Origin: Sphingomonas sp.
Lineage (GTDB): Bacteria > Pseudomonadota > Alphaproteobacteria > Sphingomonadales > Sphingomonadaceae
Direction: 5' to 3'
Assembly (NCBI GenBank): GCA_025356055.1
Contig: JANXUU010000111.1
Location: 1 to 64,000 of the forward strand
DNA length: 64,000 bases
The number at the start of each line of letters is the position of its first letter. Positions within the stretch are counted from its first letter, which is position 1. The notes beneath the pieces were generated by a model. The model had not been told where the DNA came from. It worked only from the letters and a program-made list of their open reading frames with translations, and ran no database searches. The position numbers and the translations under genes were made by a program. This document shows, piece after piece, positions 47,491 through 56,643 of the stretch.

Positions 47491-47508
47491 CTCCCCGGTT
47501 TCGGGGAG
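47491..47508. other. Hairpin between cpoB and tilS
   Basis: CTCCCCG and CGGGGAG form a 7-bp stem around GTTT. There is no T-run in the direction of transcription, so it may only modulate read-through from cpoB into tilS. Confidence 0.4.
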
Positions 47509-47515
47509 ATTTAAG

Positions 47516-48382
47516 TTACTTGCATCCTGCTTGCGCACGGGCGGCGGGGACCATCGCGGCGAGCGCGGGGCGGAGGGAGGCGCCGTAGACGTCGGTAAGC
47601 TCGGCATAGGCTTTGCAAGCCTGGCTCGCCTGGTTGAGCTTCACCAGCGACTGGCCGAGGTAGAACAGGCTGTCGGGCGCGCGTTCTCCCTTGGGGTTGC
47701 TGCGGTAGTTGGCGAGGAGGGCTTCGGCGGCGGCGCGTGGCTGGCCCTTGTCGAGCAGTGCGCGGCCAGCCAGGTTATTGGCCCAGCTGACGCGGCGGTG
47801 GCCAGGGAAACTCGACGCCATTGCGCGCAACTGGGCGATCGACTGGTCATAATGCTTGGCGGCCCACAGGTCGAAGCCGGAGACATAGGCGGCCTCCCCG
47901 GCGCTCTCGAAACCGGAGGCGGCGGGGGGCGTGACGGCGGCGACGCGTGGAGGAATGGGTTGGGGAGCGACGACAGGCAGCGGTCCGGCCTCGCTGGCGG
48001 CGGCGGGGAGCGTTGCTGCGCCGGCACCGACTTCGATCGCCTTGAAGCGGGAGTCATTGTCGGCACGAAGGCGAGCGAGGTCGGCTTCCATGACGCCAAG
48101 GCGATGGGTGTTTTCCTCAGAGGTGCGGACTAGTTCGGTCACCTGCCGCTCGATCACGTCGAGGCGGCCCGTCATCGACGTGACGGCTTCTTGCGTCGCT
48201 GCGGGGGCGTCGGTGAACCCTGCGGTATCGGCCGGCTGACCCTTGGGAAAGACCGTTTTCTGGACCTGGCGAACCTGGCGCTCGAGCCGCTCGATGCGTT
48301 GTTCTGGCGTGACTGGTTCGCGCGCGGCAGCGGCGAGCGGCGTAAGGGAGAGGGTGAGAAGCAAAAGAGTGCGCAGGAGCAT
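47516..48382 (-). CDS. cpoB: Tol-Pal system protein CpoB (YbgF)
   Basis: A 288-residue periplasmic protein that links the Tol-Pal machine to murein synthesis at division. A signal peptide ends near LAAAA (residue 18). A coiled-coil segment (about 23-100, EQRIERLERQVRQVQ) drives trimerisation; a Pro/Ala linker follows; the C-terminal TPR domain (about 170-288) has SWANNLAGRALLDKGQPRAA and DSLFYLGQSLVKLNQ. The ATG at 48382 is preferred since it starts right before the signal; an upstream ATG at 48409 is possible. tolQRAB and pal are not in the window. Confidence 0.9.
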   Translation of the reverse strand: MLLRTLLLLTLSLTPLAAAAREPVTPEQRIERLERQVRQVQKTVFPKGQPADTAGFTDAPAATQEAVTSMTGRLDVIERQVTELVRTSEENTHRLGVMEADLARLRADNDSRFKAIEVGAGAATLPAAASEAGPLPVVAPQPIPPRVAAVTPPAASGFESAGEAAYVSGFDLWAAKHYDQSIAQLRAMASSFPGHRRVSWANNLAGRALLDKGQPRAAAEALLANYRSNPKGERAPDSLFYLGQSLVKLNQASQACKAYAELTDVYGASLRPALAAMVPAARAQAGCK

Positions 48383-48443
48383 GGTGTCGGTCCGGATTTG
48401 TGAAATCATGGTTGTTCAACCGGCTGGCTGTCGCGGCGATGAA

Positions 48444-49253
48444 CTATTGAATGTTGCCGGGAAGCCTGGGCGGGTCTGAAGCGACGGTCACCGTCGTGCC
48501 CCCCTTGGCAAGGTTGGCGGGAAGCAGGCTGACCTTGGACACGGGGTGGCCGGACTTGCCGATCGCGGGGACGTCGCGACCGGCGACGGTGATCTTGAGT
48601 CCCTCGGGCCGTCCAGCGTCGAGCTGCGGGGCCGTGGCGGTGGCGGGGAGATCGAAGCGCTCGCCCGGCGCCAGGTTACCGATCTTGAGCGTCTTGTCGC
48701 CGTCGCGGACGTGAATCCACACCGGAGCGTTGATCGCGGCAATCGACACCGGGCCACTGGTCGGTGGTGCCTGAATCGGCGAAGCAGCAGCGGGTGCGGC
48801 AACCGGTGTGGGTGCGACCACGCCCTGCGGCGTGGCAGTCGCGGCCGGCTCCAGGTCGCGATTGCGCAGCCAGCTGAAAATTCCGAGGAGCAGGAGCGCG
48901 CCGATGACCGCGGCGACGATCAGCCACTTGGGCATCGAGCGCTTGGGATCGGCCGGCTGGAATACTTCGGGCTGGATCGAGACGGGGCGGGTGCCGCCCA
49001 TTTCGAAGCGTAGCTGATCGGCGATCTCGGCGCGATCAAGGCCGACGACGGTCGCGTAATTCTTGGCGAAACCGATTGAGTAAGTCGGGGCGGGCAGGGT
49101 CGCCCATTCGCTCGCCTCGAGCGCGGCAAGGTGGCGGGTTGGGATTCGGGTCTGCGCAGCGATGGCATCGAGGGTCAGACCCTGCGCCTCGCGCGCGGAA
49201 CGCAGCCGCTCGCCGACCGTTGCGATTGCCATCCCGTCCTCGACCTCGTCCAT
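48444..49253 (-). CDS. RodZ-like helix-turn-helix membrane protein
   Basis: A 269-residue protein with RodZ layout: a cytoplasmic Cro/CI-type helix-turn-helix (about 10-75, GERLRSAREAQGLTLDAIAA), one membrane segment (about 111-130), a Pro/Ala-rich linker and a C-terminal beta domain of the DUF4115 kind (about 165-260). RodZ connects MreB to the rod-shape machinery. GAGGGG lies before the ATG at 49253, which decides the start. It is placed between ptsP and cpoB on the same strand, a common order in this group. Confidence 0.85.
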   Translation of the reverse strand: MDEVEDGMAIATVGERLRSAREAQGLTLDAIAAQTRIPTRHLAALEASEWATLPAPTYSIGFAKNYATVVGLDRAEIADQLRFEMGGTRPVSIQPEVFQPADPKRSMPKWLIVAAVIGALLLLGIFSWLRNRDLEPAATATPQGVVAPTPVAAPAAASPIQAPPTSGPVSIAAINAPVWIHVRDGDKTLKIGNLAPGERFDLPATATAPQLDAGRPEGLKITVAGRDVPAIGKSGHPVSKVSLLPANLAKGGTTVTVASDPPRLPGNIQ

Positions 49254-49315
49254 TGCAGTCCCCTCAAGCCCGCTTGTCTTAGGGCGGGGGGGCAGTGTCA
49301 ACATGGGTTGGTCTG

Positions 49316-51583
49316 TCAATCGACCGCCGCGCCGTGCTTTTTTGCCCAGTCGGTGAGGGTCTTGCGCATGTTTTTCGGCGGTTTGGCGAGAAGCTCGGTC
49401 ATTTTGGCGCGGATGGCGGGGGCGTCGATCGATCGGACCATGGCCTTGACCGGTCCGATCGCCGCCGGGGTGATCGAGAAATGCTCGATGCCGATGCCGA
49501 TCAGCGCCATGGCTTCAAGCGGACGTCCGCCCATCTCGCCGCAGATGCGGACGGTGACTCCGGCCGCTTTTGCCTGGTTGGTGACGCGGCGAATGAAGCG
49601 CAGGATCGCAGGGCTGAGCCAGTCGTAGCGCGCGGCGAGGCGCGGGTCGGCGCGGTCGGCGGCGAACAGGAATTGGGTGAGATCGTTGGTTCCGATCGAC
49701 AGGAAATCGATGCGGGGGAGGAGGATATCGAGCATTTCGGCGAGGCTCGGCACTTCGAGCATTGCACCATATTCGATCCGGGTGGGGAGCAACCGCTTGG
49801 CGTTCTTCGCCCATTCAAGCTGAACCTCGAACAGCGCGCGCGCCTCTTCATATTCCCACGGCTCGGAGACCATCGGGAACATGACGCGCAGCACTCGGCC
49901 GCCCGCCGCCTCGATCAGCGCGCGCGCCTGCGCCTTCATCAGCGTCGAGCGTTCGAGGCTGAGGCGGAGCGCGCGCCAGCCCATAGCCGGGTTCTCGCTC
50001 TGGTCGCGGTGATCCTGGAGATAGGGCAGCGCCTTGTCGCCGCCGATGTCGAGCGTGCGGAACACGACCGGGCGGTCCCCGGCGCTGTCGAGCACGCTCT
50101 TGTAGAGGCGCTGCTGGCTTTCGCGGCCGGGAAGGGTGGCGGCGATGAGGAACTGGAATTCAGTGCGGAACAGGCCGATTCCGTCGGCGCCGGTGATGTC
50201 GAGTTGGGCGGCGTCATCGGCAAGGCCCGCGTTGACCATCAGCGTGACCCGCGTGCCGTCCTTCGTCGTCGGGGGCAGGTTGCGGATCGCGGCGAACTCG
50301 GCGCGGCGACGCTGGCTCAAGGTCATGCGCGTGTCGAACTGGTTGGACAGCGGTCGCGTCGGGCGGACGACGACGGTGCCAAGATCGCCGTCGACGAGCA
50401 CGGTGTCGCCTTCGCTCGCGACATGGCGGATATCGGCGACGCGGCCGACCACGGGGACGCCCATTGCTCGTGCGACGATGGTGACGTGGGCGGTCAGCGA
50501 GCCTTCCTCGAGGACAACGGCTTTCAAGCGGCGGCGGTCATATTCGAGCAATTCGGCGGGGCCGAGATTGCGCGCGATCAGCACGGTATCCTTGGCAAGC
50601 CCGGTCTGCGCGGCGGTGCCCATCCGCCCCGAGACGATCCGCAGAAGGCGGTTGGCGAGGTCGTCGAGGTCGTGCATCCGCTCCTTGAGGAGGGGGTCGT
50701 CGATATCGCGCATCCGGGCGCGCGTGCGTTGCTGGACCCGCTCGATCGCCGCCTCGGCGGTGAGGCCTGAGTCGATGGCCTCGTTGATGCGCCGGCTCCA
50801 GCCTTCGTCATAAGCGAACATCTTGTAGGCCTTGAGAATCTCCTGATGCTCGCCGATCGTGCCGAATTCGGCCTCGCGGGTCATGTTCTCGATCTGCTCG
50901 CGCATGCGGCGGAAGGCGGCGTAGACGCGGGTACGCTCGGCCTCGGTATCGTCGGCGACGGTCTGATGGACCAGGACCCGCGGCTGGTGGAAGACGGCGA
51001 CTCCGCGCGCCATGCCGCTGACCAGCTTGAGGCCCGCGACGCGGACCGCGCCAGTCTCGCTGTGGCCGCTGCGGCGGGTAAGGTCGACGAGACGGGCACT
51101 GGCGATGAGTTCGGACAGGACCATCGCGACGGTCTGCAGCGCCTCGATCTCGACATCCTCATAGCCGCGCGGTTCGGCGTGCTGGACCGAGAGTACGCCG
51201 ATGACATTTTCGCGGTGGATGATGGGGACGCCGGCAAAGCTGTGAAAGCGTTCCTCGCCGGTTTCGGGGCGATAGACGAACTCGGGGTGGTCGGCGGCTT
51301 CGGCGAGGTTGAGGATGCGGGCCTCACGCGCGATCGTGCCGACCAGGCCCTCGCCGAGCGCGAGGCGGGTAACGTGGACAGCTTCCTTGCGCAGGCCGTA
51401 AGTGGCGAACAACTCAAGCATATTTTCGCGCATCAGGTAGATCGAACAGACTTCGCTTTTCAGAGCAGTGGCGATGAGATCGACGACATGATCGAGCTTG
51501 GCCTGCGGCGAGCCACGGCGGGCCATCAACGCGTGGAGCCCGGTAAGGATTTCGCGTGCGGCGGCGACGGCAGGGGTGGGCAT
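49316..51583 (-). CDS. ptsP: PEP-protein phosphotransferase PtsP (GAF-type enzyme I)
   Basis: A 755-residue enzyme I of the nitrogen phosphotransferase system. An N-terminal GAF domain (about 15-160) senses a small ligand, such as glutamine in relatives; the phosphohistidine domain carries its His in SLTAHVTIVARAMGVP; the C-terminal PEP-binding barrel has GIGLFRTEFQFL, RTLDIGGDKALPY and NDLTQFLFAADR. It passes phosphate from PEP to NPr and EIIA-Ntr, affecting carbon, nitrogen and polymer metabolism. ATG at 51583 is chosen; a TTG three bases upstream is equivalent. NPr and EIIA genes are not in the window. Confidence 0.95.
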   Translation of the reverse strand: MPTPAVAAAREILTGLHALMARRGSPQAKLDHVVDLIATALKSEVCSIYLMRENMLELFATYGLRKEAVHVTRLALGEGLVGTIAREARILNLAEAADHPEFVYRPETGEERFHSFAGVPIIHRENVIGVLSVQHAEPRGYEDVEIEALQTVAMVLSELIASARLVDLTRRSGHSETGAVRVAGLKLVSGMARGVAVFHQPRVLVHQTVADDTEAERTRVYAAFRRMREQIENMTREAEFGTIGEHQEILKAYKMFAYDEGWSRRINEAIDSGLTAEAAIERVQQRTRARMRDIDDPLLKERMHDLDDLANRLLRIVSGRMGTAAQTGLAKDTVLIARNLGPAELLEYDRRRLKAVVLEEGSLTAHVTIVARAMGVPVVGRVADIRHVASEGDTVLVDGDLGTVVVRPTRPLSNQFDTRMTLSQRRRAEFAAIRNLPPTTKDGTRVTLMVNAGLADDAAQLDITGADGIGLFRTEFQFLIAATLPGRESQQRLYKSVLDSAGDRPVVFRTLDIGGDKALPYLQDHRDQSENPAMGWRALRLSLERSTLMKAQARALIEAAGGRVLRVMFPMVSEPWEYEEARALFEVQLEWAKNAKRLLPTRIEYGAMLEVPSLAEMLDILLPRIDFLSIGTNDLTQFLFAADRADPRLAARYDWLSPAILRFIRRVTNQAKAAGVTVRICGEMGGRPLEAMALIGIGIEHFSITPAAIGPVKAMVRSIDAPAIRAKMTELLAKPPKNMRKTLTDWAKKHGAAVD

Positions 51584-51917
51584 CAAACGGCGCTAGCAGG
51601 CGACGGGCCGGGGGCCAAGCGCGTGGCGACGATCCGCAAAGCGCCAAGCGCGCGAAAAGCTCACGCCATTTCGGACGCGGTAGCGCGCGCGCAAATCAAC
51701 CCGAGCGGGCATATACAGGCGGGTGCCGGAACATAGCCGCAATGGGCAGCCGTGACGCGATCCATACCCGCCCCGCCCGACTGTGCCACGAAGGCGGGGA
51801 CGGCGCCGGGCGTCATGGCTGCCCGTCAGAGCGTGCATGTGGTCAGCAGCACGCGAGCGCAGCGGAGAATAGACGGGTGTTTGCCGATTGGGCGGCTGGC
51901 CTTCGCTGACCTGATGG
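51584..51917. other. Gap without a recognised gene
   Basis: These 334 bases between ptsP and the nitronate monooxygenase gene contain open frames only as by-products of high GC. No ribosome site with a natural protein, no tRNA and no strong hairpin was seen. It should contain the ptsP promoter. Confidence 0.5.
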
Positions 51918-52991
51918 CTAGCCACGGCTCTCCAACGCTGCGACGGCTTCCTCGACCAGCTCGGCGATGATCGCGGCGACGGGTTCTTCGCGTTTCACCA
52001 TCCCGACCGATTGGCCGGCCATCACCGAGCCGGACTCGATGTCGCCGTCGATCACCGCGCGGCGCAGGGCGCCGGCCCAATAATGTTCGATCTGAAGCTG
52101 GGCCTCAGCCATTTCGAGGGTGCCATCGTCGAGCAGATTGGCGATCTCGCGCTGTTTGGCAGCGAAATTCTCGGTCTCGCGGTTTTTCAGCGCGCGAACG
52201 GGGATGACGGGGAGGCGGGCATCGAGCTGGACCGACGGAACGGCGTCGCGGGCCGAGGCGCGCAGGAACGCCTTCTTGAAGTTGGGGTGGGCAATGCTTT
52301 CGGTGGCGCAGACGAAGCGGGTGCCGAGCTGGACCCCGACCGCGCCCATTTCGAGATAGGCGGCGATCGCCTCGCCGCGCCCGATCCCGCCGGCCACGAA
52401 CACCGGGATTTCGGCGGCGACTTCGGGCAGGATCTCCTGGGCGAGGACCGAGGTGGAGACGGGGCCGATGTGACCGCCCGCTTCCATCCCCTCGATGACG
52501 AGGGCATCCGCTCCGGAGCGGCGCAGTTTCTTGGCGAGGGACAGGGCGGGGGCGAAGGCAATGAGTTTTGCGCCCGAGGTTTTGATCTGGTCGATCGCAC
52601 CGCCCGGGGGGAGGCCACCGGCAAGGACGACGTGGGTCACGTGATGCTTGGCGCAGACGTCGATCAACTCGCTCAGCATGGGATGCATGGTGATCAGATT
52701 GACGCCGAACGGCTTGATCGTCAGCGCCTTGGTGGCGGTGATTTCGCGGTCGAGCAGGTCGGGGGTCATCGCTCCGCAGGCGATCACGCCGAAGCCGCCG
52801 GCGTTGCTGATCGCCGAGACGAGGTGGCGCTCGGACACCCAGCTCATCGCGCCGCACATGATGGCGACTTCGCAGCCGAGGAAGTCGGTGCCGCGGTGCA
52901 TCAGCTCGGCGAGGCGGGCGCGTCCCAGCTCCTCGCCGATCCCCGACCCATGCATTGCGCGCGGTTCGACGATCATTCCCTCACCGCTCAT
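51918..52991 (-). CDS. Nitronate monooxygenase family protein
   Basis: A 357-residue FMN-dependent TIM-barrel protein of the nitronate monooxygenase (2-nitropropane dioxygenase)/FabK family. IMCGAMSWVSERHLVSAISNAGG, EGMEAGGHIG (FMN phosphate loop) and VFVAGGIGRGEAIAAYLEMGAVGVQLGTRF are the family stations. It oxidises alkyl nitronates in some members; an enoyl-ACP reductase role is possible in others. Its ATG overlaps the lysC stop as ATGA, so it is translated together with aspartate kinase, although no metabolic link is evident. Confidence 0.92.
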   Translation of the reverse strand: MSGEGMIVEPRAMHGSGIGEELGRARLAELMHRGTDFLGCEVAIMCGAMSWVSERHLVSAISNAGGFGVIACGAMTPDLLDREITATKALTIKPFGVNLITMHPMLSELIDVCAKHHVTHVVLAGGLPPGGAIDQIKTSGAKLIAFAPALSLAKKLRRSGADALVIEGMEAGGHIGPVSTSVLAQEILPEVAAEIPVFVAGGIGRGEAIAAYLEMGAVGVQLGTRFVCATESIAHPNFKKAFLRASARDAVPSVQLDARLPVIPVRALKNRETENFAAKQREIANLLDDGTLEMAEAQLQIEHYWAGALRRAVIDGDIESGSVMAGQSVGMVKREEPVAAIIAELVEEAVAALESRG

Positions 52992-54247
52992 GCTGCCGCT
53001 CCCGCGTCGAGCGCGGCGGCCGGTGCATCGAGCCCGAAGGCGGTGTGGAGGACGCGGACGGCGAGCTCGGTGTAATCCTCGCTGATCAGGACTGAGACCT
53101 TGATCTCGCTGGTCGAGATGGCGACGATGTTGATCTGGCGCTCGGCGAGCGTGTCGAACATCTGCGCGGCGATGCCGGCATTGGACCGCATTCCGACCCC
53201 GACGACGCTGACTTTCACGATGTCGGTGTTGGTGACGATCTCCTCAAACCCGCCCGCTTCCTTGACCTTGGCGAGGGCGTCGACGCTGTGGGCGAGGCTG
53301 GCCTTGGGGACGGTGAAGGTGAGGTCGCTTTTGAGGCCGGCTCGCGCGGACTGGACGATCATGTCGACGTTGATCCCGGCGTCGGCAAGCGGACGGAAGA
53401 TGGCGGCGACGGTCCCGGGGCGGTCGGGCAGGCCGGTCAGCGTGATGAACGCCTCGTTGCGGTCATGGGCGATGCCGGTGATGATGTTGCGTTCCATCGT
53501 GGTTCCTTCGTCGGCAACAATCATTGTGCCGGGCAAATCTTCGAATGAGGAAAGGACCTGAAGCGGCATGCCATAGCGCATGGCGAGGCCGACGGATCGC
53601 GTTTGCAGGACCTTGGCGCCGACCGAGGCCAGCTCGAGCATTTCCTCATAGGTAACGACGTCGAGCTTGCGCGCGCGAGGGACGATGCGGGGGTCGGTCG
53701 TATAAACACCGTCGACGTCGGTGTAGATGTCGCAGCGGTCGGCCTTCGCAGCGACGGCCAACGCGACGGCGGAGGTATCTGATCCACCGCGGCCGAGCGT
53801 GGCGAGCGCGCCTTCGCTGGTGACGCCCTGAAAGCCGGGAATGACCGCGATCCCGCGATCGTCGAACACGCGTTCTAGCACCGCGACGTCGATCCCTTCG
53901 ATAAGGGCGGAGGCGTGGCCCGAGGCGCGGATAGGCAATTGCCAGCCCATGTAGCTGCGCGCGTTGAGGCCCATGCCTTGCAGGGTCATGGCGAGCAGTC
54001 CGGCGGTGACCTGCTCTCCGCTCGCGACAACCACGTCATATTCGCGCGGGTCGTAGAGCGGGGCGGCGTCTTTGCACAATTGAACAAGGCGGTCGGTTTC
54101 GCCGGCCATTGCCGAGACGACCACCGCGACCTGGTTACCGTCGGCAACTTCGCGCTTCACGCGGTCGGCGACGTGACGGATGCGCTCGATCCCGGCCATC
54201 GAAGTGCCACCGAATTTCATGACGATGCGCTGTCCGATATTGGGCAT
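52988..54247 (-). CDS. lysC: Aspartate kinase
   Basis: A 419-residue enzyme that starts lysine, threonine and methionine synthesis by phosphorylating aspartate. The kinase domain begins with VMKFGGTSMAG and contains GFQGVTSEGALATLGRGGSD; two ACT domains (about 265-405) give feedback control, with ISTSEIKVSVLISEDYTELAVRVLHTAF at the end. The length suits a monofunctional, two-ACT enzyme in which a smaller regulatory subunit can arise from an internal start. It is divergent from ubiG across 52 bases. Confidence 0.96.
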   Translation of the reverse strand: MPNIGQRIVMKFGGTSMAGIERIRHVADRVKREVADGNQVAVVVSAMAGETDRLVQLCKDAAPLYDPREYDVVVASGEQVTAGLLAMTLQGMGLNARSYMGWQLPIRASGHASALIEGIDVAVLERVFDDRGIAVIPGFQGVTSEGALATLGRGGSDTSAVALAVAAKADRCDIYTDVDGVYTTDPRIVPRARKLDVVTYEEMLELASVGAKVLQTRSVGLAMRYGMPLQVLSSFEDLPGTMIVADEGTTMERNIITGIAHDRNEAFITLTGLPDRPGTVAAIFRPLADAGINVDMIVQSARAGLKSDLTFTVPKASLAHSVDALAKVKEAGGFEEIVTNTDIVKVSVVGVGMRSNAGIAAQMFDTLAERQINIVAISTSEIKVSVLISEDYTELAVRVLHTAFGLDAPAAALDAGAAA

Positions 54248-54299
54248 GGGGCGGTCGGAGTTCCTTGGGTAAGTCGCGGCGTCCTGTTAGGAACCGCTC

Positions 54300-55070
54300 A
54301 TGACGAACACAAGTATCGTGCATCCGTTGCGCTCACCGACGTCGAGCGTCGTCGATTCGGAAGCAGCGCACTTCGGGGCGATGGCGGACGATTGGTGGGA
54401 TCCGGCGGGCCAATCGGCGATGCTTCACCGGCTTAACCCGGTGCGATTGGCCTATATCCGCGACCGGGTCGACCAGCACTGGGCGATGGACGAGTGCACC
54501 TTACGGCCGCTGGCGGGCAAGCGCGCGCTCGATGTCGGATGCGGGGCGGGGTTGCTGTGCGAGCCGCTGGCGCGAATGGGGGCGGCTGTCACGGGGGTCG
54601 ATGCGGCGCCCGAGCTGGTTGCGGTAGCCGCGGCGCATGCCGATGCGCGCGGGCTCGCGATCGATTATCGCCCGGTTGGGGTCGAGGCGGTCGAGGGGCT
54701 GTTCGACCTGGTTATGGCGATGGAAGTGGTCGAGCATGTCGCCGATCCGGGGGCGTTCGTCGCGGCGCTTGCAGCGCGGGTTGCGCCGGGGGGGATGCTG
54801 ATTCTGTCGACGCCTAATCGGACCGCGCTGTCGAAGCTGCTGACGATCACGCTGGCGGAAGGATTCGGGCGGATCCCGCGCGGCACGCATGATTATGACA
54901 AGTTTCTGGGGCCCGAGGCGTTGGGGGATATCGTGCGAGCGGCGGGGATGCGCGTGGCCGATGTCGAAGGGATTGCCTTCTCGCCGACGAGGGGGCTCCA
55001 CCGGAGCGAGGATTTGCGGCTGAACTACCTGATGACGGCGGTGCGGACAGTGTCACCAGCGTCATCCTGA
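54300..55070 (+). CDS. ubiG: Ubiquinone biosynthesis O-methyltransferase UbiG
   Basis: A 256-residue SAM-dependent methyltransferase that makes both O-methylations in ubiquinone synthesis. HFGAMADDWWDPAGQSAMLHRLNPVRL at the N-terminus, LDVGCGAGLLCEPLARMGA as SAM motif and GTHDYDKFLGPEAL are specific. AGGAA lies 6 bases before the ATG. The final residues TVSPASS and the stop codon lie inside a REP-like palindrome (55060-55108), so the element has probably changed the C-terminus. Confidence 0.95.
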   Translation: MTNTSIVHPLRSPTSSVVDSEAAHFGAMADDWWDPAGQSAMLHRLNPVRLAYIRDRVDQHWAMDECTLRPLAGKRALDVGCGAGLLCEPLARMGAAVTGVDAAPELVAVAAAHADARGLAIDYRPVGVEAVEGLFDLVMAMEVVEHVADPGAFVAALAARVAPGGMLILSTPNRTALSKLLTITLAEGFGRIPRGTHDYDKFLGPEALGDIVRAAGMRVADVEGIAFSPTRGLHRSEDLRLNYLMTAVRTVSPASS

Positions 55071-55108
55071 ACTTGTGTCAGAATCCTGAAACGTGTTCCG
55101 GATGACGG
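55060..55108. repeat. REP-like palindrome overlapping the ubiG stop
   Basis: GTCATCC (55061-55067) and GGATGAC (55100-55106) flank TGAACTTGTGTCAGAATCCTGA-type sequence that is widespread in alphaproteobacterial intergenic repeats. The TGA at 55068-55070 within it ends ubiG. Confidence 0.65.
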
Positions 55109-55122
55109 CTCGGGCGCTCCTG

Positions 55123-55794
55123 CTAAAAATCGACTTTGTCGTAGTGCGCGGGGGGGACGATCACTTCCATGCGCTCGCCCAGCAGGGGCCTGAACGCAGG
55201 GCGGGATTTCATGACCGAGTACCAGTCCTTGGTCTGCTTGTGGCCGCGCCAATCGAGCGCACCGAGATAGTCGATCACCGATAATTGCGCCGCTGCCGAG
55301 AAGTCGGCGAGGCTGAGGCCGGCGCCGGCGACCCAGCGGCGGTGGTCGAGGAGATAATCGAGATAATCGAGGTGCCCATTGGCTACCTTCATCGCCTGGC
55401 GGAGCACGCCGGTGTCGGGGGATTCACGGCTGACAAGGCGTTTTCGCATCCGCTCGTTCATTAGCGGCTCGACCACTTCGCGGAACAATTTCTCGTCGAA
55501 CCAGGCGGTCAGCCGACGAATTTCGGCGCGGGCGGCGGCGTTGCCGTGGAGCATCGGCGACTTGTCGATTGTCTCGTCGAAATATTCGACGATCGGCTGG
55601 CTGCCGATGAGGGTGAGGCCAAGCTCGGTCTCGACCAGTACCGGGGTTTCGCCCGCCGGGTTCAAGTCCATGAACTCGTCGCGGCGATCCCATGGATTTT
55701 CGCGCACCAGTTCGTGCGCAATGCCTTTCTCGCCGAGCACCAGGCGGACCTTGCGCGAGAAGGGGCACAGCGGGAATTGAAAAAGTTGCCACAT
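55123..55794 (-). CDS. Glutathione S-transferase family protein
   Basis: A 223-residue GST. The thioredoxin-like N-terminal domain (about 1-80) starts WQLFQFPLCPFSRKVRLVL with Cys or Ser as the likely active residue and has NPAGETPVLV and the SQPIVEYF glutathione-binding part. The all-helical C-terminal domain contains GAGLSLADFSAAAQLSVIDYL. Class and substrate are not clear. ATG at 55794 gives the canonical start. It converges on ubiG across the REP-like element. Confidence 0.9.
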   Translation of the reverse strand: MWQLFQFPLCPFSRKVRLVLGEKGIAHELVRENPWDRRDEFMDLNPAGETPVLVETELGLTLIGSQPIVEYFDETIDKSPMLHGNAAARAEIRRLTAWFDEKLFREVVEPLMNERMRKRLVSRESPDTGVLRQAMKVANGHLDYLDYLLDHRRWVAGAGLSLADFSAAAQLSVIDYLGALDWRGHKQTKDWYSVMKSRPAFRPLLGERMEVIVPPAHYDKVDF

Positions 55795-55851
55795 GGGGGC
55801 GAGCTTTAGCGTGCGCGGCGGGCGCGTCCACCGGGTATCGGCCACCTGGCG

Positions 55852-56031
55852 TTATACGGGCGTTGGCTCGATCCGATCGATCATCCGGTTATGTAGCCAT
55901 AGCTCGCACGCCACCGGCTTCGCAAGCGCGCGCGAAGCGGAGAGCGCCGCAGCATCGTCGTCGGCTTCGATCCATTCGGCGGCAGTGATTTTCCCCCGCC
56001 GGTCAAGGCAGTATAAACGGTAACTAGCCAT
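55852..56031 (-). CDS. Small conserved protein of 59 residues
   Basis: A 60-codon gene beginning MASYRLYCLDRRGKITAAEW and continuing IEADDDAAALSASRALAKPV, ending in LWLHNRMIDRIEPTPV. GGGGAGG lies 5 bases before the ATG, a strong ribosome site. The pattern (YxLYxLDxxGKI, WIEAD, ACELW) recurs in small sphingomonad proteins without assigned function. It lies 57 bases upstream of the GST gene on the same strand and may share its transcript. Confidence 0.75.
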   Translation of the reverse strand: MASYRLYCLDRRGKITAAEWIEADDDAAALSASRALAKPVACELWLHNRMIDRIEPTPV

Positions 56032-56140
56032 GGGCGCCTCCCCACGGTCAAGATCTCATAAATGGCGGATTTATGCGAGTCCGCCAGCCGACACACGATC
56101 AAACATATTTCGGCTGCGAAACGGCTTGCGCAGACCCCTA

Positions 56141-56578
56141 TCAGCGGCGCGGGTAGTTAGGGCTGGGCAGGTTGGCGGTTTCGCGTTCGATCGCTGCAGC
56201 GGCCTGGCCCAGGGCCTGCTGGATTGCGGGCAGGGTGCGCTGCATCGCCCGGGCCGAGGATTGCATCGCTCCGGCGCTCGAGGCGACATCGCGCTGAATC
56301 TCCTGCTCAGCGTAGGGGTTCTCGCGGCGGGTTTCGCTGCCGACGGTCTTGCGACGATCGGCGGGGGTGGCGGGGCGACCATCGATCGCGGCTTCGAGTT
56401 CGCCGACGGGAAGGTTCATGAAGGCGTGGGTCAGCGCACCGGCCATGCGGCCAAGCTGGGCCGGGAGCGCGGGGTCCATGATCTGCGGCGGGATTGGGAC
56501 AGGGGCCGGCGCCGGGTAAGCCTGGGCGAGCGCCGGGGTGGCGAGGGACAGCAGCGGGAAGATCAGGAGGGGACGCAT
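56141..56578 (-). CDS. Small exported protein, unknown
   Basis: A 145-residue protein with a signal peptide (LLIFPLLSLATPALA) and a Pro-rich start of the mature chain (PAPAPVPIPPQIMDPALP). The rest is helical, with many Ala and Gln (SSAGAMQSSARAMQRTLPAIQQ). No family recognised. The ATG at 56578 was chosen because the signal peptide begins there; the same frame stays open upstream through uppP but only as an out-of-frame shadow of that gene. It follows uppP by 65 bases on the same strand. Confidence 0.72.
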   Translation of the reverse strand: MRPLLIFPLLSLATPALAQAYPAPAPVPIPPQIMDPALPAQLGRMAGALTHAFMNLPVGELEAAIDGRPATPADRRKTVGSETRRENPYAEQEIQRDVASSAGAMQSSARAMQRTLPAIQQALGQAAAAIERETANLPSPNYPRR

Positions 56579-56643
56579 TGGGTTACTCCGTGAATCGACG
56601 ATCCGCTTGCCATAGCATGATTCGATTGGTTTTTCCTGAACGC

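Noticed and set aside
49295-50770. A 491-codon open frame antisense to ptsP
   Set aside because: A shadow of ptsP with repetitive Asp/Gly/Ala/Glu composition and no recognisable domain.
51731-51755. GGAAC in the ptsP upstream gap as an EcfG promoter
   Set aside because: The spacing to a CGT-like element is 18 and the last base does not match; no plus-strand gene follows.
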